Below are positions 53,110 to 59,192 of a DNA stretch of 59,192 bases, one piece after another (position 1 is the first letter of the stretch; every line of letters starts with the position of its first letter). This DNA comes from Bacteroidales bacterium (lineage in GTDB: Bacteria; Bacteroidota; Bacteroidia; Bacteroidales; F082): positions 1-59,192 of the forward strand of contig JAILBC010000170.1 in assembly GCA_024681295.1 (NCBI GenBank), read 5' to 3'. The notes below the pieces were generated by a model. The model saw only the letters and a program-made list of their open reading frames with translations, was not told the origin of the DNA and searched no databases. The position numbers were made by a program, and so were the translations under genes.

Positions 53110-54225
53110 ATGAAAATCGCAATCATCGGACCGGCTTATCCCTATCGTGGCGGCATCGCTGCCTTCAATGAACGGCTGGCGCGTGAGTTTCAGGCGGAAG
53201 GCCATGAGGTAGACCTCTATACCTTCACTTTGCAGTACCCGGACTTTCTGTTTCCTGGGAAGACACAGTATGCCGAGGGCCCAGCACCGGCTGACTTGAA
53301 GATCTTGCGTTGCATCAACTCGACCAATCCCTTCAACTGGAGGGATGTGGCTCGTCGTGTCAGCCGAGAGCACTATGATTTGGCGGTTTTCGCCTACTGG
53401 ATGTCGTTTTTCGCCCCTTGTTACAGTGCTTTGGCCCGTAGGTTGAAAAAAACGAAATGTATTGCCTTGGTACACAATATGATGCCTCATGAGAAGTCGC
53501 TTCTTGACAAGCTATTCCCTGCAACTTTCGTGAAGACGATGGACTGTTTTGTCGCCCTGTCGAAGTCGGTTTTGGAGGATGTCGCCCAGATGGACAATGC
53601 CCAGAAACCCAAGGCATGGTCGCCACATCCGGTATATGACCATTTCGGCCCGATTGAGCCTCGTGAAAAGGCTTTGGAGCATCTGGGACTCGATCCGCAG
53701 TATCGTTACTTGCTATTCTTTGGATTGGTTCGAGCTTACAAGGGACTGGACTGGCTCATTGATGCCTTTGCTGATGAGCGCTTGCGGAAATATCCACTAC
53801 GTTTGTTGGTGGCAGGTGAGTTCTACGATGATAAAGAACCGTATCTTAAAGCGATACAATCGTATGGCCTAGGCGATGCGGTCATCATTCGTGATGCCTT
53901 TATCCCTGATGACCAGGTAAAGGACTATTTCAATGCTGCCGATATCGTGGTGCAGCCCTATAAGTCGGCCACCCAGAGCGGGGTGACTCAGATTGCCTAC
54001 CACTTTGAGACACCCATGCTGGTGACCAATGTGGGCGGATTGGAAGAGATTGTCCCTGACGGGGTGGTGGGCTATGCTGTTGAACCCGATCCAAGGAACA
54101 TCGCTGAAGCGCTGCTTGATTTTTATGAACAGGATAGGCGCGATGGCTTTGTCCGTAACTTGCGTGTTGAAAAAGAAAAGTATTCTTGGGAAAAACTAGT
54201 TAATGTGATATTGGACTTAAAATGA
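53110..54225 (+). CDS. Glycosyltransferase family 4
   Basis: GT-B fold glycosyltransferase of 371 residues. The N-terminal GPAYPYRGGIAAFNERLARE loop binds the acceptor side; the C-terminal half has LLFFGLVRAYKGLDWLIDAF and the donor-site segment QSGVTQIAYHFETPMLVTNV followed by GGLEE. It is cytoplasmic, with an unknown sugar. The following methyltransferase gene overlaps by 4 bases, so the two likely act on the same glycan. Confidence 0.9.
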   Translation: MKIAIIGPAYPYRGGIAAFNERLAREFQAEGHEVDLYTFTLQYPDFLFPGKTQYAEGPAPADLKILRCINSTNPFNWRDVARRVSREHYDLAVFAYWMSFFAPCYSALARRLKKTKCIALVHNMMPHEKSLLDKLFPATFVKTMDCFVALSKSVLEDVAQMDNAQKPKAWSPHPVYDHFGPIEPREKALEHLGLDPQYRYLLFFGLVRAYKGLDWLIDAFADERLRKYPLRLLVAGEFYDDKEPYLKAIQSYGLGDAVIIRDAFIPDDQVKDYFNAADIVVQPYKSATQSGVTQIAYHFETPMLVTNVGGLEEIVPDGVVGYAVEPDPRNIAEALLDFYEQDRRDGFVRNLRVEKEKYSWEKLVNVILDLK

Positions 54226-54995
54226 AAAAGATAATCTCCTTATTGACCAAACTCTTTCCCCGTCAGTTTCTGATCCGGTGCAGTTACCTATTCAGCTTCC
54301 TGATCCGTCCGTTCTATTGGGGCAACAAGGTGGAGTGCCCCGTTTGCGGCAAGCACTTTCGCAAGTTCTTGCCCTACGGTTATGGCCATGCTGTGGACAA
54401 TAGGATGTGCCCCAAGTGCCTTTCGCTGGAGCGTCACCGTTTGTTGTGGCTTTACTTGAAGGAGAAGACGGATTTCTTCACGGCGCCTTTGAAGGTGTTG
54501 CATTTTGCGCCGGAACAGCCCTATCTAAAGCGTTTTCGGGCTTTGAAAAACTTGGATTACACCACTGCTGACCTCGATTCGCCCATCGCTGATTTGCATC
54601 TGGACGTGACGGCTATCGACCAGCCATCGGATACCTATGATGTGGTCATCTGCAACCATGTGCTGGAGCATGTGAGTGATGCTAGGTTGGCGTTTAAGGA
54701 GATTCAACGTATCCTGAAACCCGGTGGTTGGGCTATCTTGCTTGTCCCAATCAATCCTGATGTCGACACCCATGAGGATCCGTCGGTCACCGACCCGAAG
54801 GAGCGAGAGCGTTTATACGGCCAGTACGACCATGTGCGCCAGTTTGGCCGTGACTATGCCGATGTGCTTCGTCGCGCCGGCTTCGACGTGGTGGAGGACA
54901 GGCTTTATTACGAACTCTCAGACGAGCAACGCCAAAGGATGAGACTGGCTAGAAGAGGAGAGGAAATAATCTATAAGTGTTTGGTGAGGAAATAG
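54222..54995 (+). CDS. SAM-dependent methyltransferase with zinc-ribbon N-terminus
   Basis: Class I methyltransferase of 257 residues. Residues about 40-66 hold two CxxC pairs (CPVCGKHF and MCPKC), a probable zinc ribbon. The Rossmann part has VLHFAPEQ (SAM loop), NHVLEHVSD and ILKPGGWAILLVP. Many proteins of this type sit in polysaccharide loci, as here. The substrate is not readable. It ends 129 bases before rpmH on the other strand. Confidence 0.87.
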   Translation: MKKIISLLTKLFPRQFLIRCSYLFSFLIRPFYWGNKVECPVCGKHFRKFLPYGYGHAVDNRMCPKCLSLERHRLLWLYLKEKTDFFTAPLKVLHFAPEQPYLKRFRALKNLDYTTADLDSPIADLHLDVTAIDQPSDTYDVVICNHVLEHVSDARLAFKEIQRILKPGGWAILLVPINPDVDTHEDPSVTDPKERERLYGQYDHVRQFGRDYADVLRRAGFDVVEDRLYYELSDEQRQRMRLARRGEEIIYKCLVRK

Positions 54996-55040
54996 CCTCG
55001 GGTACGTCGTTCCGTTTCACTCCACTCCTCGCAATGACGA
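54996..55040. other. Possible dispersed-repeat fragment
   Basis: On the minus strand this stretch begins GTCATTGCGAGGAGTGGAGT and continues to GTACCCGAGG. It resembles the dispersed intergenic elements starting GTCATTGCGAGGAG that I know from several bacterial genomes. Only one copy is in this window, so repeat status is not shown here. Confidence 0.35.
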
Positions 55041-55077
55041 AAAAAACAAAAGGCGAAACTGTAACCAGTTCGCCTTC
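55041..55077 (-). terminator. Intrinsic terminator of rpmH
   Basis: On the minus strand AAGGCGAACTG pairs with CAGTTTCGCCTT (one bulged base), followed by TTGTTTTTTT. It is located 48 bases after the rpmH stop. Confidence 0.8.
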
Positions 55078-55124
55078 TGCCATACCTTAAATAAGAAATA
55101 GAAACGGCTTCTAATATCTTTATT

Positions 55125-55271
55125 TTAGTATTCGTCAGAAACAGTCAGTCTCTTTCTGCCTTTAGCTCTTCTGCGGGCCAGGACCTTACGGCCGTTGGCA
55201 GTTGACATTCTCTCTCTGAAACCGTGCTTGTTTCTGCGTTTTCTGTTCGATGGTTGGAAAGTGCGTTTCAT
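55125..55271 (-). CDS. rpmH: 50S ribosomal protein L34
   Basis: Small basic ribosomal protein of 48 residues, reading [20 protein letters not shown] at the start and ending [10 protein letters not shown]. The [13 protein letters not shown] start and the [20 protein letters not shown] block are diagnostic for L34. It stands alone with its own promoter upstream and a terminator downstream. The usual partner rnpA is not adjacent. Confidence 0.97.
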   Translation of the reverse strand: MKRTFQPSNRKRRNKHGFRERMSTANGRKVLARRRAKGRKRLTVSDEY

Positions 55272-55316
55272 TTTCGTATATGTATTTAATTATTTCTAAT
55301 CTTTCATTTCGGGCTG

Positions 55317-55324
55317 CAAAAATA
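55317..55324 (-). promoter_or_regulatory. -7 promoter element before rpmH
   Basis: TATTTTTG on the minus strand, 45 bases before the rpmH start, in the 96-base gap after pepD. The leader of about 38 bases is AT-rich with no clear structure. Confidence 0.55.
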
Positions 55325-55367
55325 CAAAATATTTTGTTTCACGCAACTTTTTCTGAAAAATTTATTT

Positions 55368-56834
55368 TCAGGCCACCGTTTCCTTCACGGGGATGTTCTT
55401 CAGGGTCTCGACCAGGAAGTCCCAGAAGGGCTGTACGCTCTCGATGAGCAGGGCTTCGTCGGGGGAGTGGGGGTGCACCAGCGTTGGGCCGAACGACACC
55501 ATGTCCCAATTCGGGTACTTCGAGCCGAGGATGCCGCACTCGAGGCCAGCATGGATGACCATGACCTTGGGTTCCTTGCCGAACTTCTCTTTATAGACGG
55601 CCTTCATCGTGTTGAGGATGGGGGAGTTGGGATTCGGCTTCCAGCCGGGATAGTCACCAGTGGACTCGGCTTCGGCGCCGTTATCGGTGAGGTTCTTGCG
55701 GATCTGGGCGGCCAGCTTGTCCTTGTCGGCATCGACGAGGCTGCGGGTTAGCGAGACACATTCGATCTTGCCATCGATCATCTTGATGGTGGCGAGGTTC
55801 GACGAGGTCTCGGTGGTGCCTTCAAAGTCGTTCGACATGGCGATGACGCCGTTGGGATAGCGGGCGATGGCGCAAAACATGTTGTCCTGGGTGGTAAGGT
55901 CGATCACCTGCTTGGGCATCTCGGCGGGTTCGCAGAGGATGGACATCTCGGGCTCGATGCCTTCGAACTCTTCCTTCACGATGGCTTCGTATTCCTTGGC
56001 GTATTCCTCAAACGCGGCTTTCTGTGCTTCGGGAATGACCACGATGGCCATGGCCTCTCTGGGGATGGCGTTGCGGAGGCTTCCACCGTCGATGCATGCC
56101 ATGCGGAGGCCGTATTTCTCAGCGGCCATCAGCAACATGGTGTTGAGCACCTTGTTGGCGTTGGCGCGACCGAGGTTGATGTCCATGCCAGAGTGACCGC
56201 CCTTGAGGCCTTTCACGAAGAGCTTGTAAGCAGCCATGCCAACAGGCACGTCTTCGTATTTCGGAGTCCAGGTGCCGATGTTGTCGACGCCGCCGGCGCA
56301 GCCCACGTAGAGCTCGCCTTCGGTCTCTGAGTCCATGTTGAGCAGGATGTCGCCATGCAGCACGCCGGGCTTCAGCAGGTTGGCACCGGTCATGCCAGTC
56401 TCCTCGTCGATGGTGAAGAGGGCCTCAACGGGACCGTGTTCGATGTCGGTGGCTTCGAGCACCGCCATGGCAGCGGCGGCGCCCAGACCGTCGTCAGCGC
56501 CGAGGGTGGTGCCGTTGGCCTTCACCCAACCGTCTTCGATGTGGGTCTCGATGGGGTCATTCTCAAAGTCATGCGGGTTGCCGTCGTTCTTCTGCGGCAC
56601 CATGTCGAGGTGGGCCTGCAGGATGACGCCCTTGCGGTTCTCCATGCCAGGGGTGGCGGGCTTGCGCATGATCACGTTGCCGCAATCGTCGACCATGGTT
56701 TCCAGACCGTGGTCCTCGCCCCATTTTTTCATGAAGGCGATAACTATAGCTTCTTTTTTCGAGGGACGCGGAATCTGCGTCAGGCTGTGGAAGTTTCTCC
56801 AGATGCCACTGGGTTGCAATTCTTGGATTGTCAT
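55368..56834 (-). CDS. pepD: Aminoacyl-histidine dipeptidase (M20 peptidase)
   Basis: Cytosolic metallo-dipeptidase of 488 residues that cleaves Xaa-His and other dipeptides. Zinc-site motifs are QAHLDMVPQ (His79 and Asp81 region), ADDGLGAAAAM, the catalytic/metal pair DEETGMTGA, and a late HAGLECG. Start SGIWRNFHSLTQIPRPSKKE is typical for PepD. It follows a small gene by 7 bases and is the last gene of the purB-exporter-unknown-pepD run. Confidence 0.96.
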   Translation of the reverse strand: MTIQELQPSGIWRNFHSLTQIPRPSKKEAIVIAFMKKWGEDHGLETMVDDCGNVIMRKPATPGMENRKGVILQAHLDMVPQKNDGNPHDFENDPIETHIEDGWVKANGTTLGADDGLGAAAAMAVLEATDIEHGPVEALFTIDEETGMTGANLLKPGVLHGDILLNMDSETEGELYVGCAGGVDNIGTWTPKYEDVPVGMAAYKLFVKGLKGGHSGMDINLGRANANKVLNTMLLMAAEKYGLRMACIDGGSLRNAIPREAMAIVVIPEAQKAAFEEYAKEYEAIVKEEFEGIEPEMSILCEPAEMPKQVIDLTTQDNMFCAIARYPNGVIAMSNDFEGTTETSSNLATIKMIDGKIECVSLTRSLVDADKDKLAAQIRKNLTDNGAEAESTGDYPGWKPNPNSPILNTMKAVYKEKFGKEPKVMVIHAGLECGILGSKYPNWDMVSFGPTLVHPHSPDEALLIESVQPFWDFLVETLKNIPVKETVA

Positions 56835-56841
56835 AGGATTA

Positions 56842-57219
56842 TTATTTTGATGATTTGTTTTGTGTTTTTTCTATTTTTCGAAGGGTCAGTCTTACAGCAT
56901 AGCTCCATTCACCGAAGCTGTACCAGCCGCTGGACCATTCTTCACCAGGCTTGAGGACGATATCGATATGATAGAGGCGGTCCGCCACCATATGAACGCC
57001 TTCGTCGTCAACGCCCTTAAAGTCGAAATGGTAGGCTTGGTAACCTCCATAGCTATTGTAATCGCCTTCAGGGATCCATTTGGGTCTATTGTATTTAAGG
57101 AGGTCGCTTATCTTGCAGGTGAAAGTTTCAGGACCACCCAGGCTATCTCCTGTTACTTCGCAAACCTTATGGCTGTTTTCTGTAAGCACCAGCTCATATT
57201 CTTTCCAATTGATTGCCAT
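56842..57219 (-). CDS. Conserved-looking hypothetical protein
   Basis: Protein of 125 residues, MAINWKEYELVL to KTQNKSSK. I do not recognise the family. It has no signal peptide or membrane segment; the sequence is beta-rich with many aromatic residues (SGWYSFGEWSYAVRL) and ends in a short basic tail. Codon usage looks like a normal gene, and it fits tightly between the exporter (8 bases) and pepD (7 bases), which argues that it is real. Confidence 0.7.
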   Translation of the reverse strand: MAINWKEYELVLTENSHKVCEVTGDSLGGPETFTCKISDLLKYNRPKWIPEGDYNSYGGYQAYHFDFKGVDDEGVHMVADRLYHIDIVLKPGEEWSSGWYSFGEWSYAVRLTLRKIEKTQNKSSK

Positions 57220-57227
57220 AGATGAGT

Positions 57228-59060
57228 TTAGTTTATAGTTTGTAAATCAGTTAGTTTCTTGTAAACGCCATTCAAGGCAATTAATTGTTCGTGAGTTCCT
57301 CTTTCTATGATTTGGCCTTTTTGCATCACGATGATCTCATCGGCATGTTGGATGGTGGAGAGACGGTGAGCGATGACGATGGAGGTACGCTGACTCATCA
57401 CCTTTGACAGGGCATCCTGCACCAAGCGCTCCGATTCCGTGTCGAGCGACGAGGTAGCCTCATCTAATATTAATATAGGAGGATTCTTCAGTACAGCGCG
57501 GGCGATGCTGAGTCGCTGCCGTTGTCCGCCGCTGAGGTTCATGCCGCGGTCGCCGATGTTGGTGTCGTAGCCTTGCTCCATCTCCATGATGAACTCATGG
57601 GCGTTGGCAATCTTAGCAGCTTCGATGACGGCTTCCTTCGAAACGTTCTCCATGCCGAAGGCGATGTTGTTGAACACCGTGTCGTTGAACAAAATGCTCT
57701 CCTGGGTGACGATGCCCATCAAGCCACGAAGGTCGTTGATTTTGTAGTCGCGGATGTCGTGTCCGTCAATCTGGATGCTTCCTTCACACACGTCGTAGAA
57801 GCGGGGCAGGAGGTCGGCCAAGGTGGATTTGCCACCGCCGCTCTCACCTACTAGGGCAATGACTTTCCCCTTGGGGATCTTCAAAGAGATGTCTTTCAAA
57901 ACATCGTCTTTCTCATAGCGGAAGGTGACGTTCTGATAACAAATCTCCTCCTTGAAGTCTTTGATCTCCAAGGCCTTCTCCTTTTCGGTGATTACCTCGT
58001 CTTCATCCATGAATTCGAAGATACGGTCGGCCGAGGCCACACCTTTCTTGATGTTGAAATAGGCCTGGGCAAACGACTTGATAGGAGAAATAATCTGTGA
58101 AAAAACAATAATATAACTGATGAATCCGGCAGCACTTAAACTACTGGTTCCTCCGAGAATCATGTTGCCGCCGAACCACAGCACGATGATGACCACGATG
58201 GCGGAGAGGAACTCACTCATGGGCGAGCTCATGTCGCGTTTGCGATGTACGCCGAGCAGTGATCTGGAGTATTCATGGTTTTGTTCGCCGAACTTTCTCC
58301 TTAGATAGCCAATGGCATTGAATCCCTTGATAATCCTCAGTCCGGAGATGCTTTCCTCGATGGTGGCAGTGATGCCAGCCAAACGATTTTGGGTATCCTT
58401 GGATTCCTTCTTCAGGACCTTGCCGATGCGTCCGATGACCAATCCGGCAATGGGCAGTAGAATCAGCACAAACAGGGTGAGTTTGGCGCTCTGAGTCAGC
58501 AGGAAGGCGAAATAGAAGATGATGGTCAGCGGGTCTTTGATGAGCGACTCGATCCAGTTGAGGATGGAGACCTCGACCTCCTGCACGTCGTTGGTGATCC
58601 TCGACATCACGTCGCCCTTTTTCTGCTTGCCGTAGAAAGAGAGCGGCAACACCAGAATCTTGCTGAAGAGGTCCTGACGCAGGTCCTTGATGGTCCCCAC
58701 GCGCACCTTGGCCATGGTGTAGTAGGCGAAGAAGCGTCCGATGTTGCGGAAGAGGAAGGAGACGAGCATCACCACGCAAATGAAGATCAGGGCGTAGCGG
58801 TGTCCGTTCTCCACGATGATGCTGCTCATTACGTAGTTGAGGTAGCTCATCAGGTAGTCGGAGGTGAGGGCAAATTCAGGTTTGGCAACCACTTCGACGA
58901 CTTCGGTCTGGAAGAGCAGGTTCAACAGCGGAACGAGCAAGGCAAAAGAGAACAGGGAAAAGAAGATCGTTACCAAATTGAAGATCAAATTCAGCAGCAG
59001 TGAGAACCAGTAGGGTCTCACATAACCGAGAATCCGTTTGAACGACCTGCTCTTCTCCAT
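57228..59060 (-). CDS. MsbA-like ABC exporter (fused membrane and ATPase domains)
   Basis: Half-transporter of 610 residues that would work as a homodimer in the inner membrane, probably flipping a lipid or exporting a hydrophobic compound. Six helices cover about residues 15-320. The ATPase domain has Walker A GESGGGKST, the signature LSGGQRQRLSIARA, Walker B ILILDEATSSLD and the switch His in IVIAHRLST. This is the MsbA type common in Bacteroidota, but substrate cannot be read from sequence. It begins 3 bases after the purB stop. Confidence 0.9.
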   Translation of the reverse strand: MEKSRSFKRILGYVRPYWFSLLLNLIFNLVTIFFSLFSFALLVPLLNLLFQTEVVEVVAKPEFALTSDYLMSYLNYVMSSIIVENGHRYALIFICVVMLVSFLFRNIGRFFAYYTMAKVRVGTIKDLRQDLFSKILVLPLSFYGKQKKGDVMSRITNDVQEVEVSILNWIESLIKDPLTIIFYFAFLLTQSAKLTLFVLILLPIAGLVIGRIGKVLKKESKDTQNRLAGITATIEESISGLRIIKGFNAIGYLRRKFGEQNHEYSRSLLGVHRKRDMSSPMSEFLSAIVVIIVLWFGGNMILGGTSSLSAAGFISYIIVFSQIISPIKSFAQAYFNIKKGVASADRIFEFMDEDEVITEKEKALEIKDFKEEICYQNVTFRYEKDDVLKDISLKIPKGKVIALVGESGGGKSTLADLLPRFYDVCEGSIQIDGHDIRDYKINDLRGLMGIVTQESILFNDTVFNNIAFGMENVSKEAVIEAAKIANAHEFIMEMEQGYDTNIGDRGMNLSGGQRQRLSIARAVLKNPPILILDEATSSLDTESERLVQDALSKVMSQRTSIVIAHRLSTIQHADEIIVMQKGQIIERGTHEQLIALNGVYKKLTDLQTIN

Positions 59061-59063
59061 GGT

Positions 59064-59192
59064 TTAATAATTAAATCCCGTGTAGTTTTCTGGGGTGATG
59101 GCCATTAATTCCATTTTGATTTCCTTGCTGACGGGAAGGCCTTTGATGAACTCATCGATGGTCTCCTTGTCGATATGTTTGTTGGTCCGGGT
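59064..59192 (-). CDS. purB: Adenylosuccinate lyase, 3' end only
   Basis: The last 42 codons of a gene that runs off the window: the reading ends ITPENYTGFNY and contains ETIDEFIKGLPVSKE. This matches the C-terminus of adenylosuccinate lyase (family pattern FIxGL...MTPxNYxG), an enzyme of purine synthesis. Only the tail is seen, so the call rests on this short motif. Confidence 0.75.
   Translation of the reverse strand, partial: TRTNKHIDKETIDEFIKGLPVSKEIKMELMAITPENYTGFNY

Overview
The window reads as a chromosomal piece of a Gram-negative Bacteroidota member, most likely order Bacteroidales. It carries type IX secretion (T9SS) genes (gldJ, porU, porV), secreted proteins with T9SS C-terminal sorting domains, a lipidated TamA homologue, an Rnf complex in the order rseC-rnfBCDGEA, and many intergenic copies of the Bacteroidota -7 promoter element TAnnTTTG. 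Shine-Dalgarno sites are weak or absent. Genes are tightly packed; the only stretch over 300 bases without a protein gene (1-304) holds a 5S rRNA and its terminator.

Layout. 1-304: end of an rRNA operon. 305-11121 (minus): gldJ, murF, anmK, exbB, exbD, tonB, folC, tamL and a RecD-like helicase, i.e. T9SS/envelope genes plus wall synthesis and recycling. 11273-19226 (plus): two tandem, overlapping porU-type sortase genes, both with an intact His/Cys pair, then porV. 19292-27131 (minus): a Wadjet (JetABCD) anti-plasmid defence operon with an extra gene (AlbA_2 / GHKL-ATPase / winged helix) inserted exactly at the jetB-jetC junction. The island is bounded by two identical 35-base palindromic repeats, and the nested gene by two near-identical 17-base copies of the jetB/jetC overlap. 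27293-37180 (minus): an operon for a large PKD/repeat surface protein, a lipoprotein, an outer membrane barrel and a gingipain-like C25 protease; the first and last end in T9SS sorting domains. 37367-37945: a four-helix-bundle (S23-type) gene whose 3' end is part of a long palindrome. 37990-43562 (minus): rseC and the Rnf ferredoxin:NAD oxidoreductase. 43626-54995: envelope polysaccharide genes: a YihY/BrkB membrane protein, a flippase, an SDR-cytidylyltransferase fusion, LicD, a CDP-glycerol glycerophosphotransferase homologue, two glycosyltransferases, a YfhO protein and a methyltransferase. 55125-59192 (minus): rpmH, pepD, a small unknown gene, an MsbA-like ABC exporter and the 3' end of purB.

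How it fits together. PorU and PorV process and anchor T9SS cargo at the cell surface, and the operon at 27-37 kb supplies such cargo. The 44-55 kb genes look able to make a polyol-phosphate (teichoic-acid-like) decorated glycan, which could be part of the surface glycolipid to which cargo is attached; this last link is inference. The Wadjet island sits between the T9SS core genes and the cargo operon, with repeat footprints suggesting it was inserted at the porV terminator and later received a second, nested insertion.
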